From: Dasyornis broadbenti
Taxonomy: Eukaryota; Chordata; Aves; Passeriformes; Dasyornithidae
Reading direction: 5' to 3'
Assembly: GCA_013397935.1 (NCBI GenBank)
Contig: VZRN01000521.1
Coordinates: 1,044,187-1,108,186 of the forward strand
Length of the DNA: 64,000 nucleotides
Shown here: positions 48,102-59,785 of the stretch, piece after piece
Layout of the letters: every line of letters starts with the position of its first letter
Position numbering within the stretch: position 1 is the stretch's first letter
Notes under the pieces: model-generated
Databases searched by the model: none
The model's input: the letters and a program-made list of their open reading frames with translations, nothing else
What the model was told of the DNA's origin: nothing
Made by a program: the position numbers and the translations under genes

Positions 48102-51100
48102 GTGAGTCCCGGCGCTGTGGAGGGGCCGGGCCGGGNGGCGGCCGGGCCGGGGGCGACGGAGGGAGAGGCCGGCGGGGCTGTTCTGCCGGCAGCCGGGACA
48201 GCCTGTGCCCGGCGGGGCTGCCCCGGGCCCGTGGCTCCTCCGCCGGCCGTGCAGGCTAGGGTCGGAGGTGTCGGCGCTGCCCAGGCGGGCAGGACTCCCC
48301 CGGCCTGGGGGTGTGGGGCGGGACGGCCGCGCCCGATGTCTGTAGAGGCGATGGTTTGCTTTGCTTTTGGCGTTGCCTCGCTGCGAACAGATGGTTTCTT
48401 GCCATCTCCTGCGTGGTGTTGCCTAAATAACTCTTGTCATTCTTGGCCGCGCCGCGCCGTGCCTGGTGTGTCTGTGTGGTGTCAGAAGTTGTGAATCGCT
48501 CCCGGTGCGCAGGGAGAGCACAGGGGAACAGGACGGATCCTCTCCCTAAGAGACAGTTAAGTGACTAAGTGTTTTGAAAATGTCTAGGGTGGTAATTTAC
48601 TTGTTAACTTTTTGCGCAATGCCAGACACCGTGTGGCTGCCTTGCAAGTCTTGTATGGTGCACGGTGTGTTGAAAAGCTTGGACTGAATCCGTGCATACC
48701 AGCGAGGAAGGAAGTGCAGCTGAGACTCTGGCAGTGCCAAGCCTGCAGCTTTCAGTGCGGTGTTACAGTTGTGAATCTGCATTCCCAAGAGATGAAGGCT
48801 CAGAAGTCTTGTTGGTTCAATATGTTTTGATCTGTTCCTATCTGAGAAGAAACCATGCAGTAAAACATACAGCTTAAAAGGAGACACGGTCTGTTTTGTC
48901 TGCAGGAACAGTAGCCTTCCAAGTGAGAAGGAAGTGATGTCTTCAGAAATATTAATTTCATTTCCCTGAAAGGTGATTTTAGTATATATCCTTGCTGCAC
49001 CAGAGCATTGTGAGCCCAGGCTGCCTGAGGCACTGAAAAATCTTTCCTGAGCATCGATCACTTTGCTCCATTCCCCTGTTGCTTTGCCGGAAGGTCTTAA
49101 GGTCAATGGAAAGTCTGGAAATTGATAAAACAACTCTGAATGATATGAGTAGGTTGAGAAACCACCAGGTGGAAACTACTGCATCATGCTGGTTTCAGAC
49201 CTTGAATTACTTTGTATAAACATCTGTCGTTCTATACCCACCCAGGTGCCCTTGCTGTGGTCAGGCTGTTTACCTGCTAATAAAAATATGTTGCTGTGCC
49301 TTGAATAACTTGCCACTGCAATAGTTGTGTAAAAGCAATAAGTGATTTCCTTCCTGTTACATTTAGATAAGCCTTCACAATTAAATATGTATTTGCTGAA
49401 TGGCATATTAAAAAAACAAAAATTGCATAAATGCAGGATTTATTATTTGAAAGTGATTTATACCAGAATAAAACTGGACTCCTATTTGATCATCAGCATT
49501 TCTAGAAAGAAAAATCAATAAGAGCCGACCAGTGTTTATATCAGTACTGCCATGTGGGACAGTTGATGATTCTTGATTAGGCTGAAGATTCTTGTAGTTG
49601 AAGAATTACAAGAAGCAGAGTCTTGTTAGAGGGAGATACCAAGAGAGAGTGTAAAATGGGGAAATAATCACTGCTGGGAAATTATTAATAGATTTCATCA
49701 AAGGCAGGGACTTGGGCTGATCTCTCTCAGTATTTTGGGGGATGGAACTAGATGATCTCTAAGGTCTCTTCCAACCCAGAACATCCCATGATTATATTCT
49801 AGCTGGTAACCTTGGTGCACAAAATAGGATGCAGTAAGATGCTTGCTGATGACCGAAAGCTGACAACCATTTGCAGGGCCAAAGAGGACTGAGAGATCCT
49901 GCAGGGAAAATGGAATAGCATTGAGTGTCAGAGTTCAATAACACCTACAGGCTGAAATGCAGTGTGCAAGGTCTGGAGCTGGTACTGGAGAACAAGGACT
50001 ACAGTAACAGCAAAGAAGAGAGACTTCAATGTAGTAAAGGGTCACGGGGCATGAGCAAACCACTTTACGATTGAAAAAAGAAACTGTGATCCTGTGTGCT
50101 GCAAAAGTGCTCATTAAAGAGGGTCATAAAAGTGTGAACTTGTATATCAGCTTTGGTCATGCATTTAAAAAATGGAATTTGCAGCCTCCAGGAAATACCA
50201 AGAGGTGTTGGGATGGTGAAGTAAGTGGAGTGTCAAGAGTTTAGCTTGTTTCCCTAGGCAAGCTAAAGCTGAGAAGGGACGTACAGTTTGAAAGCCCCTG
50301 TTAGGCACAGTATTCCTGCAAAGTTTGTAATTGGGAACTACAACCTCCAATGCCATGTGTTGAAAAGATTCCTGTAAATTCTGAGAATTGCTGTGATCAT
50401 CAGGTGGGCAGAGCCGCGAGGAACACAGGGAAACTCTCAGTTCAGTGATGTGTTTGTGACTCTGTGGTTTCTTTCCTGGAGGCTAAAGCTCCAACCCCCA
50501 TGCCACGCCATCCGGAGCAGAGAAGAAAAATCTGGAGCACCTCCTTTTTGCTTGAAGGAAGTGTGTTGCAGTGCCAGTGCCAGTGCCAGCCTTGATACAG
50601 ACATCAAGGCTGGCAGTGTGAATCAGGAAGCCCCACACCTCGGTTGTTCTCTTCCCCCCCAAGATGTGTTCATGATTACAAGTAACATGGGGAGTTGGCT
50701 GTGTAGAAGAGATCCTGTGTTCTTAGGAGGACACTGCTGCCTCCACAAACTGCCAGTGGGAAGTTTCATATGAACAGAGCACTTTTATTATTTTTTCTTC
50801 TTCTTTCTTTTTTTTGTGCCTATTGGAGCTTTTTCCATGTGATGGAAGATGCCATGCTGTGGCATCACATCTTCTGTGCACTTGACTGGAGTATCTTAAC
50901 TGACTTGGATGTATTTAATGCCCCTTTTGGCTTTCAGTTAGCAGAAGTGAATGAATGCTGAGCCCTCTGCTCTGCTGCTGTACCTTCAGAGAGCTTCCTT
51001 AGGATCAGCTGCAGCCAAGAGGAAGGGGGATGGATGTTCTGGTTTGGCTCCCCATGTGCCATAAATAAGAGTTAACAGAAGCCGCCACCAGCTGGCAGTT

Positions 51101-52053
51101 TCAAATTTAAAAACAATGTCAGGGCTTTTTTTTCTGAAGTTCCAGGTGGCTAAGCTGTCGATCAGAATCGTTGTTATACACGAGTGTGGTACTGAATCCA
51201 TGTATAACAAGACTCTTGATGGACAGGTTTTGTTTTTTTTAAAAAGAAGGATTGGGATGGGAACGCTGCCATTCCTGTAGCGCCGGCAGTTACTCATGTC
51301 GGAGGCTTCCTAGTGCACGGGCAGGTAGAGCTTCCTTTTCCTTTGCCCTCAGGTGCTTCTGTGCTTGATTACCGTTAGGGTTTGTAGTAATGTATGGCAG
51401 TTTTCACCAGAAGAGTGTGTTACTTTGGTGAATATTTCTCTGTATTGAAGTTACTGCTCTGGTTTGCCGAGCTGTTTGCTCCTACTGGAGATTACAAAAC
51501 ACATGTGCTGCAGGATTGCTGAAATTCTGGCTCCAGCCTGAAAGTTATTTCTCAGGTTTCACTTTCCAGTTGAGAAATGTTTTCTGGTGCCTCTTCAAGA
51601 AGCGGGGTCGCCGAACCTCTGTGGCTGACTTGGAATTGAGGGCTGTGTTTCCTTGCTCTTGGATTATATAACCTCCAGTTGTTGCTTAGAGGAGGGGAGA
51701 AAAACAATTTGTTCTTACTGCAAAGCAAGCCTTTCTTCCATGTGATACCCAGGTCGTTTCTTCACCTTCTGGAATGTGCTTTTCCATTCCAAGCTTTCCC
51801 AACTCACGTGTTTCCTCCTCTGTCTCCTAGTAAACAAAGCTATTTGTAAAACCTGTTTCCTTTGTAAGGCATTTTTCAGCTGTACTTGGTTCTGCTCTCA
51901 AAGGACTAATTGCCTCCTCAGAAAATTTAGAAAAAAATATAATGGATATTTTTTTTAACCCAATCTCCAAATAATTTAAGAGAAATGCATGTAGTGTTTC
52001 TGCATTTTCATCCTTTTTTATTATTTTTCAGGGTTTGGGTGTCTCCTAATTGA
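48088..52053 (+). CDS. Candidate spliced upstream ORF of INSIG2 (11 codons)
   Basis: If exon 1 (donor after 48101) joins exon 2 (from 52032), the ATG at 48088 opens an 11-residue frame, MAEAEVWVSPN. It stops at 52051-52053, 72 bases before the main start. The frame occupies 48088-48101 and 52032-52053. Without splicing the frame stops after five codons. The exon-1 ATG context is strong. It may only reflect the YY1 motif, which contains ATGGCGG. Translation is inferred. Confidence 0.35.
49725..49797 (+). mobile_element. CR1 LINE 3' terminus, plus strand
   Basis: Sense-orientation CR1 end: GGAACTAGATGATCTCTAAG, then GTCTCTTCCAACCCAGAACA and a decayed terminal octamer region. It is short, so only the very 3' end was kept. 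Confidence 0.85.
49805..50060 (+). mobile_element. Degraded CR1-like fragment, plus strand
   Basis: A GATGCTTGCTGATGACCG segment resembles the sequence near the end of CR1 reverse transcriptase. GTTCAATAACACC and AATGCAGTGTGCAAGGTC segments resemble the CR1 region just after it. It is heavily diverged and lies just beyond the 3' end of the preceding CR1, so it would be a separate, older insertion. The assignment is by resemblance only. Confidence 0.45.
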
Positions 52054-52369
52054 AGAGAGTCAAAATACTGATTGTAAGGAAATCCTCAGTCAACCTCTTG
52101 GATGCCTCTGATAATATAAGAAGTCATGGCAGAAAATGATGCAATGCCAACCTTACCAAAAAAGTGTGGCCCATACATTTCATCTGTAACCAGTCGTGGC
52201 ATGAATTTGGTAATTCGTGGTGTAGTGCTGTTTTTTATTGGTGTATTTCTTGCATTAGTATTGAACTTGCTTCAGATCCAGAGAAACGTTACTCTCTTCC
52301 CCCCTGATGTGATCACAAGCATCTTCTCCTCAGCTTGGTGGGTACCACCTTGCTGTGGCACAGCATCAG
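52032..52369 (+). CDS. INSIG2: INSIG2 exon 2 (5' UTR 52032-52125, coding from 52126)
   Basis: The acceptor TTTTTCAG precedes 52032. The coding part encodes residues 1-81 plus one base: a cytosolic N-terminus, the first transmembrane helix and most of the second, ending at CATCAG|GTAAGT. Confidence 0.95.
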
Positions 52370-55300
52370 GTAAGTTCAGTTGTGTGTGAATGCCTGGTGT
52401 GCAGATGTAGTTAGGTAGTTACAAAAAACCTGTGAGAGGTGGGGAAGATATAAAATTCCATTTCAGCATCACTGTGGTTGTTGAGCTGTTAGTGTCCTTC
52501 TGATCTCCTCATGTATACACAAATATGCATGTGTCCAGAAATCGTTTTTCTGCTGACTTGTCTTACTGTAATATTGTTAGTAGAGCATAACCTATATTTC
52601 TCCTATGACCGCGTGGGGAGTTGAGCCTTCTCTGTGTTTAGCCAGGTTAAGTGAGTTGTCTGCCGTAGGTAGTAAGAAATACCCTCCTTTTACTCTCCTT
52701 CCAAGTATCAAGGCATATTCCATGTTACAAGCATAGTGGAATTTGACTTTCTAACTGGCTTTGAAAATCAGGGTAAAAATCAGGTGAAAATCACAGTGAT
52801 CCTGTGGGTCAGTTTCATGTTTTACTAAGGGAATATTCTTAGCAGCCACTGCTGGAGGATTCTGTTTGGGGGAAACTGTACCTAACAGGCAGTATCTTCC
52901 TAGAGGCCAGTTTTAAGCAGATGGGGAAGCTCACAATTCTGAGTGTTAATATGAGTGAATAAACTTGCTTTTGAGCTGGCATCCCTGTTTTGCTAATGAT
53001 AATATTTCAGCTGTTTTTTTTTTCCTAGTAGTGTAATTGTCTTTTTATATTTTTGATACCTTCTTGAGATAGTACACCCCAGATGTCATAGAGGAGCCTG
53101 ATTTGAAAGAAAACCCTCCAGACAGCTCCCTGAATGTTGTGTTCTCCAGTGGAAATGCTTGTGGCATGTTATGATGGCAGTTACGTACCTTCTTTATCTG
53201 ATAGTTATCTTAGTCCTCTTCTCCTTGATTCTCCGAGATTCTTGATTAGTTTTTCGTTCATGTCTGTGTTTGCTGCATTTGTCTCCTGTGCTTTAATCTG
53301 ATTTAAACTGATTGTCTTGACAAATAAGCCGGGTAAAGGTTTGATCATTTATACATGGATTAGTGGGGGTTGAAATGAGCCCTAGCTTGCCACAGCAGCA
53401 GTGCACGAGGTTTGCAGCGTTTGCACCATCAGCTGTTTGCATCAGGCTGCACCTTGTGCTCTCTTGGGTCGTCTGAGAATGCTGCAGCTGCCAGTGGGAA
53501 CTCAGGGAGGCTGTGTCTTGCCACCGTCTTGCAAGAAGCTTGTGGGCCTTTCTGGGTCTGATGGGTTGGTGGTTTTGGTGGAAAGACTGGATATGGCTTG
53601 TAAAGGGTAGTCAGTCACCTGCTAGGCAGTTGCACTACTTGATTTTAAGCCACCTGATTTAAAGATAGTACAGCTTTAATTGGCTTTTCCCAGCAGGAGT
53701 CACCCCTGTTGAGGTGTTCAGGGTCCTTTTTTTCATTATCAGTCTTCTGCATTTTCTTTCCTTATCTTCTCTGCTAGCATACATACAGGGAACCTCTGTG
53801 GTAAATGCTGATAACTCACCCGTTTTCTTGCCATTTGTACTTGCACAGCCTTCCTGGAATTGACGTGAACATTTCTCTGCAGTACGGTTTATTATTATGA
53901 ACAGAATAAAGGTATTTTGCATATTTATAATCAGTGGTGATCGAGGCTGCATTCAGAGAAGTCCTTTCATCCATCACCGTTATTAGTCATGAGTTTGGCC
54001 CAAGGCCTTTGGCAAGAAAATTGCTCAGGGAGGTTTTTTTCTGCTCTAGCTTTACTGATGATATATTTTCCCGAATCCTGGAGATCAGTTTCCTCTGTGG
54101 CAGAATAAAGAGCATTTGCAATGTTACCCCCAGCAGTGTGCTGGACTGAAGGCATTGGAGTCTGTACCGATGGCTCAGGCTCTGCTGTGCTCACACCACT
54201 ACAGTCTAACATTAAGGCACCACTATTATTCCTTAGTGGGGATGGTACAAGTCTTTTTAGCTGCAGTTGCAGTAGACAACACATTTATGAAGAAATATTG
54301 AAAGAGCATCACAATTCCCTGGGGCTGGAATTCTGTTTGCCTTCTGTATTCAACAGCTACTGTAGGCTCTCGGCTTTCTCTCTTCTGGGTGAGCTTGATA
54401 GTAGCATTGAAGAAGAGAAAAACATTATCCAAACAAAGCCTACTTGTAACAAGAACAAAAGAAAACACAAAATATTGATGTTATAAACCACAGCAGTACT
54501 GTGGTGTGTTGGTTTTGCAGCTATTTGAAACATGTTTGTTTGATATGTGGGATTTTTGGAAGTGCCAGCCTGCAAGGTATTAGTGTTTTCTGAACTAGAG
54601 TGCAGATTTTGGTGTGGGGGAAAGCTCTGTCATCCTCTGCCCCTGGTTCAAACTGTATTGCTACTTCTGCTGCAGTGGCCGAAGACTCTGCTAAGTTTAT
54701 GGGGCTTTTTAAAATAATGAGATTCTAGGAAATTCCTCTCCTTTTACAATATGTGTTTTTGTGTTGTTTATCCTAAAAAAATCTGTTTTAGTAGTGACTA
54801 TAATTGTCAAGGTCCAGATAGTCTTTATCTAGTTAAATGTTGCCAGTACTTTAACTTCAGGGCCTTTTTTCTTTCCTGTCTCCACAGCTGTGATTGGGTT
54901 ATTGTACCCCTGCATGGACAGACATCTGGGAGAGCCGCATAAGTTCAAGAGAGAATGGTCCAGTGTGATGCGATGTGTGGCAGTCTTTGTGGGAATAAAT
55001 CATGCCAGTGCTGTATCCTATATTCAGATCACTTTGGTGGTATCAAGTGGGTTTCCACTTAAAAAAAGCTCACACAGTCAGTCGTGGTGAATTGGTGTTA
55101 AAGGTGTAACATGCAGCATTTTGGCAAGGGAAGTGCAGAATACGTGTTAGAGTCAAACTTGTAGCAGTATTGGAGGTGATGCGTCTCACATCTTGTTCTG
55201 AAAAATGTTTTCATTTGAAACCTTGGTGTTGGGCTTTGTCTTACTTAGAACCTTCATTTTCTTTGAATAATTAAAGCGTGGCAAAATACTCGTGTAGGTA

Positions 55301-58291
55301 TTACAGAAAAGTGCTTTAGGACATTCCAAGCTGATGTTCTTTTAATACTATCCTTTTAATACTCAAGACGCTGTCTCAAGGCCATCAGTGAAGCACATGC
55401 ACTTTGCAAAGGATGGGGAAAACTCAGGATTAGGAATACCCAGGATTATACAATGCCATGAAGCATTGTATAAACCTCCTTCTGCAAAGGATGCCTTCCT
55501 TGATGCCAGTAGAGTACCCTGGCTGAGAGGGTGTTTTTCTCAAGGACTGGTGCACCTTACTGGCAGTGCTGTGGGTCCTGAGGTTTTCTGTAGATATGCC
55601 TAGTGCCTCCTCTGTCAGCTAAAACCAGGGTCTGCTTGTGAAAACTGGGGACTTCTAAGAAAGTTCATAAGCTCTGTGACACTCATCTCCATCGGTGTCA
55701 GCTGCAACACAGTTCACACAAACAGTGATAAAAGTTCTGTTTGTGTGCTCCTGAGTCCCCTCATTCCCCGGAAGAGAGGGTAAGTTCAGTGAAAGGTGGG
55801 AGAGCTGGCTGAATTCTCACTGAGGTTGCTCAGCCCTCTGATGGGCTTTGTTGTTGTGTGGTTTTGTTCCCACCCTCTGTTATCCAGTATGGCTGGATGA
55901 GCTGGAGCTGCCAAGGTTCCAAGTCACTCCCAGTATCCCTCACAAACCTCACTCTCCTTCCCAAAGATGCTCTGGTCCTCACTGACCTGACCTATACCTG
56001 TTGGGTGAGCATGAGCAGCTTCAGTGCTTTTAAGAAATAATAGTTGACAGCTCCTCTCTGCATGGTCTGATTATTTACAGCAAATTTTCTGCAGTGCTCT
56101 AACAGCTGTTCCCCATATTCCAGGACATCAGTAATGTACTGTCTGTATTTCCTCCTTGACAGCTCTCCAGACTGCTTTCTCTTCAGCTATTGCCAGTTCT
56201 GCACATTGCCAGATTTGGTGAGGGTTCTGATCTTCTTTGACACTTTTTCTGAAGCTATTGGATTTTATCCTGTAATTATTTATTTCAGTTAGTCAAGCTT
56301 TATTTGACTTAGTCAAGCTTGCTCTCATTTCCACTAGGTCTCTCTCCAGATTTTTGTGAGGAAATAGGAGAGTGGTTTTCATATTGTCATCCCATAAATT
56401 TGCTTTCAGGCTTGTGGAACATGACAAGCCCCTTTGTAATTATCTGTTTTGGACAGGAGTAATTAGGATGAGTTAGTGTTTCCAAAACGTTTTGAGGGAT
56501 GTGAAACACTACAAAAAGATCTGAACTGACTTCACACTCCTATCACAAGTTGACAAAACTGACTTTCAATGTTCATTTTCATGAAAACTTTCTGATATTT
56601 TTATTTTGATTTATAGAAAACATTTACATTTTAATGTTGAGCTGAATGTAAAGCATCATGTAATTTAAACAAAATTGCAGTTAAGAGTGATAAATATCTT
56701 TTTTTGGTAAATCCCTGTCAGTTGAAGAAATTTCACACTAGATTTAAGATTTCATACTGAGTGTAATAAAGGGCCAGGTGAAGATGAGACATAACATGTG
56801 CATTGCGTGTCTGTATAAAATGCTTGATTGATTGGTAGGTGAAGAGGCTCTTCACTCTTGTACAGCACACATCCTAAAATTTGAAGAAGTGTCATAAGTT
56901 TTTAGTTTCCTGAAATACTGACAGGAATACAAGGCTTATTTCCTCACATCTGGTAGCTGTGTGAAAGCTGATAGAAGTAACATTGTACTTTTCTTAATGG
57001 TATTATTTGTGCCAAAATAGAACCAGAACGACAAAAATTGCTTTATATTTGTACATGGTATTTCCAAGCTTATCCTTAACAACCAACACAGAAGGTGGAT
57101 TTTGCCAACAATATCCAGCTGTCTCTCACGTTGGCAGCCCTGTCCATTGGGCTGTGGTGGACCTTTGACAGGTCACGAAGTGGCTTTGGTCTTGGAGTAG
57201 GAATTGCTTTCCTGGCCACGCTGGTGTCACAGCTTCTGGTATACAATGGAGTTTATCAGTAAGTGTTTCCTCCCCTAAAGTGAAATGATAATGTTCTGAA
57301 GCTGTAGCGTTAAATCAGAATAACTGAAAGGGTACAAATTTGACATAATTTTCAAAGCTGTCAGCACCTAATTCTGAGCACAGCATAAATTGGACTGTTT
57401 ATGAAAGCTCTTATGTGTGTGTAAGTGAGAAATCTAGTTAGAAATGCTAATTGAAATAAAATTGCTACCTTGCCAACAATGTAACATGCTTTGTTTGGTT
57501 GAACAAATGCAACTATAATCAATAAGAAGCCTCCTTTGTTGTTTGCTGCGAGTAATTAAATTTCTATAATACGTATCTTTTTGAGTTGAAATATTCTAAT
57601 AATTGTGAATTTGCCTTGTGATTGGAGGACTCTCTGTATTGCGAAACACTGAGCTCAGAAATGTGCATTCTTTTCCAGATACACATCTCCAGACTTCCTC
57701 TATGTTCGTTCCTGGTTGCCATGTATATTTTTTGCTGGTGGAATAACAATGGGCAATATTGGCAGGCAGCTGGCAATGGTGAGTTTGGAGGAGGGAGGTT
57801 GATTGCCTTCCAATAAAGGTTTGAATGTACATGTAATTTCTTCCTTCATATATACCAGGCAGCTTTTTGACTCAAGGGTGTGCAGTGCGGTAGAAATCAG
57901 CAATCACTGCTGGTTGATACAGTTAGTGAGCTGATCATACTGTTGGTCAGAGCACAGTCCATGCTTTGCTCTGTACACTCTGTTACATACTTTTAGGTCC
58001 TGAAAGGACCAGGAGCTAAATAAGAGCTCCTGTGTTTGGGGAGAAATCAGACTGTCCCCAAAGTCCAACCTGCTTAGGGAACAGAAATTGAAGCCACCAG
58101 TATGTCCACAGAACTTAAGGAGATTAAACTTATCTGGGTGGAGTTTAACAAGAGCTATTTTATCACCCATTTTGTAGAAAAATCACTTTCTTAAGTCTTT
58201 TTCACTAGTTACGTAAATTAATATTATTTTGTCAACTTCTGTTTTTCAGTATGAATGCAAAGTCATTGCAGAGAAGTCTCACGAGGACTGA
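52126..58291 (+). CDS. INSIG2: INSIG2, insulin-induced gene 2 protein (complete, 225 residues)
   Basis: INSIG2 is an ER membrane protein that binds oxysterols. It retains SCAP-SREBP in the ER and recruits ubiquitin ligases to HMG-CoA reductase, damping cholesterol synthesis. Five coding segments (52126-52369, 54888-55012, 57092-57258, 57679-57778, 58250-58291) join in frame to 225 residues, the family's usual length. Six hydrophobic segments lie near residues 28-49, 65-90, 105-123, 131-148, 154-175 and 187-207. Known functional residues are present: Q132, W145 and D149 (sterol/SCAP contacts), S151, and C215 in the MYECK context. The C-terminus KSHED fits a KxHxx COPI-retrieval pattern. The start has G at -3 and G at +4. 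All introns are GT-AG and no lesion was seen. The N-terminal 13 residues are the most variable part relative to human INSIG2. It diverges from CCDC93. Confidence 0.98.
52370..54887 (+). other. INSIG2: INSIG2 intron 2
   Basis: A 2.5-kb intron with a GTAAGT donor and a CCACAG acceptor. No repeat family or RNA gene was recognised. Confidence 0.85.
54888..55012 (+). CDS. INSIG2: INSIG2 exon 3
   Basis: The exon is 125 nt and completes Ala82. It then encodes VIGLLYPC and on through HASA (residue 123), including the end of the second membrane segment, the HLGEPHKFKREW loop and the third segment. The donor is GTATCC, weaker than the other INSIG2 donors. Confidence 0.97.
55013..57091 (+). other. INSIG2: INSIG2 intron 3
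   Basis: A 2.1-kb intron with a GTATCC donor and an ACACAG acceptor. It becomes increasingly AT-rich toward exon 4. No repeat or embedded gene was recognised. Confidence 0.85.
57092..57258 (+). CDS. INSIG2: INSIG2 exon 4
   Basis: The exon is 167 nt and encodes residues 124-178 plus two bases of the Gln179 codon. It carries Q132, W145, D149 and S151 and two membrane segments. It ends in TATCA|GTAAGT. Confidence 0.97.
57259..58249 (+). other. INSIG2: INSIG2 introns 4 and 5
   Basis: Two short introns (57259-57678 and 57779-58249) flank exon 5. Nothing else was recognised in them. Confidence 0.85.
57679..57778 (+). CDS. INSIG2: INSIG2 exon 5
   Basis: The exon is 100 nt. It starts by completing Gln179, followed by YTSPDFLYVRSWLPC, and covers the sixth membrane segment, ending at Met212 with donor ATG|GTGAGT. 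The intron before it is only 420 bp. Confidence 0.97.
58250..58291 (+). CDS. INSIG2: INSIG2 exon 6, coding part
   Basis: The final 13 residues, YECKVIAEKSHED, and the TGA stop. Cys215 is the third residue. The acceptor is TTTTTCAG. The exon continues into the 3' UTR. Confidence 0.97.
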   Translation, partial: YECKVIAEKSHED

Positions 58292-59779
58292 GAGGAAACA
58301 ATATGCACCTTTTAAACAGGAAAATGTCTGACAAATGACTGTTGGAGGAGCATAAGGAACACTTGACTATGAAATTGCCAAAATGCAATTTTTTCCCCTT
58401 GAGTGGTATACTTTACTGCAATCTGTGATTGCTGCTTCTATAGAAACCTTGATGTCTGATTTTGATTACTGTGAAGTTGCAATAGTATGCAATACATTTG
58501 ACAATATTGGTTCAGTTATAGGATTCTTTTTTCCAAACCTAAACAGTTTACCATAAATTCCAGACTGTCTGTAATGTTGCAGTGCCAAACTGAACCTTTG
58601 CACTATATTTCTGTAGCTGAAACTTCTTGCTATACTTTATCTTGAAAGTTTTGAGGAATTTGTTCTTAACAGCTAGTGAAAGACAGAGGGGGTTCACATT
58701 TAGGAATGAAGATCCCTTTCCATGATGGTAGCCCATAATATCTGTCTGAAATGTATGGATTACAGGTGAACTTTGATGCAAAGTAACTGATCTATGCCTA
58801 TTAACCCAGTATATCATCCTTCTTACTCACATTACAGGTGAGGAAACTTAATGCAGATTCCATGGGTTACTGCCATAGCATTTCATTTGTCTGTGGTGTG
58901 TGTGCCCAGTAACACAGAATACAGAAATGGAAACTGAGTCTGGAAACTTTGCTATTTTTCCCCCGGCACACTCAGCGTACATGTTTGTGTATGAATTCAT
59001 GTGAACCATGGACAGATTCTGAAACTACTTGTGTGCACAACAGGACACAGTTTAGGTCATTCTTGCACAATCCTTTAAGCTGATTTCTGTTGATAGGGAA
59101 AACAACTTAGGGAGTATTTATTGCAAAATTTTAATTCTACTGAAATAAATCAGCCACTACTGTATAGTGTCATAAACCCCACCATTACCAATGTTACTCT
59201 TGGTGGTCCTTGCCCACCACCTGCTCTGTTGGCAGGGATCAGCAGGGCTGCGTTTTAGGTACTGATGGAGCCCTCGTTGCTGTTACTGTGTCCAGGCAAC
59301 CATAAATGCATTTGTTCTTGCAGCAGTTCTCTGAGGTAGAGGAATGCTGTTAGCCCTGACAGGTGCCTGTGCACAGATGGCCTGGTAGGACAGTGAGCTG
59401 AAATAGGCTGTGTGCTAATCAGTTCCCTTCTTAAGAAGGATTTTAGTGTGTGACCCATATTTGGGGGCATACGTGAAATTTTCTCTTGGCTTTGCAGCTC
59501 CCTTTTAAGACCATAAGCTAGAAGAAGTTGTGCAAGAAGGCAGAAAAATTTCAAGAGGACACTGCTAACCTGTGCCTGGAGTGAATTTGGCATGGGACGT
59601 CTCCACTTTTTTTTTTCCCTTCTGTCTGTTGATGATGTTTAAATGTATTTGTTTTCCTTTTTTGTCTTTAAGTTCTATTTTTTAAGTCTTCCATGAAAGG
59701 TTTATAAGACATGTTACAGTCACCTAGGGAGGCTGGAGTTGGTCCAAAGAACAAATAGATGTTTAGACAAGTTTTTATT

Positions 59780-59785
59780 AATAAA
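59780..59785 (+). terminator. INSIG2: Candidate polyadenylation signal for INSIG2
   Basis: AATAAA followed at once by a GT-rich stretch (TGTGTGAATGTGTTGT), the usual form of a downstream element. This is the best-looking of the four candidates, giving a 3' UTR of about 1.5 kb. Confidence 0.5.

Larger units (their letters stand above)
47945..48345 (+). promoter_or_regulatory. INSIG2: CpG-island promoter of INSIG2
   Basis: About 400 bp of very GC-rich, CpG-dense DNA surrounds the first exon. No TATA box was found. An overlapping ETS/YY1-type motif (GGAAGATGGCGG) sits at the end of exon 1, a common arrangement in TATA-less promoters. A single undetermined base lies at 48136. The CR1 at 47371-47945 abuts the island. 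Confidence 0.85.
48102..52031 (+). other. INSIG2: INSIG2 intron 1
   Basis: A 3.9-kb intron. Its start lies in the CpG island. It holds plus-strand CR1 fragments (49725-50060), a short CAGTGC repeat at about 50,569-50,590, and a 178-codon open frame on the opposite strand (48597-49133) of unknown meaning. Confidence 0.8.

Noticed and set aside
47660..48494. Arg/Ala/Pro-rich frames of up to 196 codons around the INSIG2 promoter
   Set aside because: They run across CR1 and CpG-island DNA, cross the INSIG2 donor and include the N at 48136. The composition explains them.
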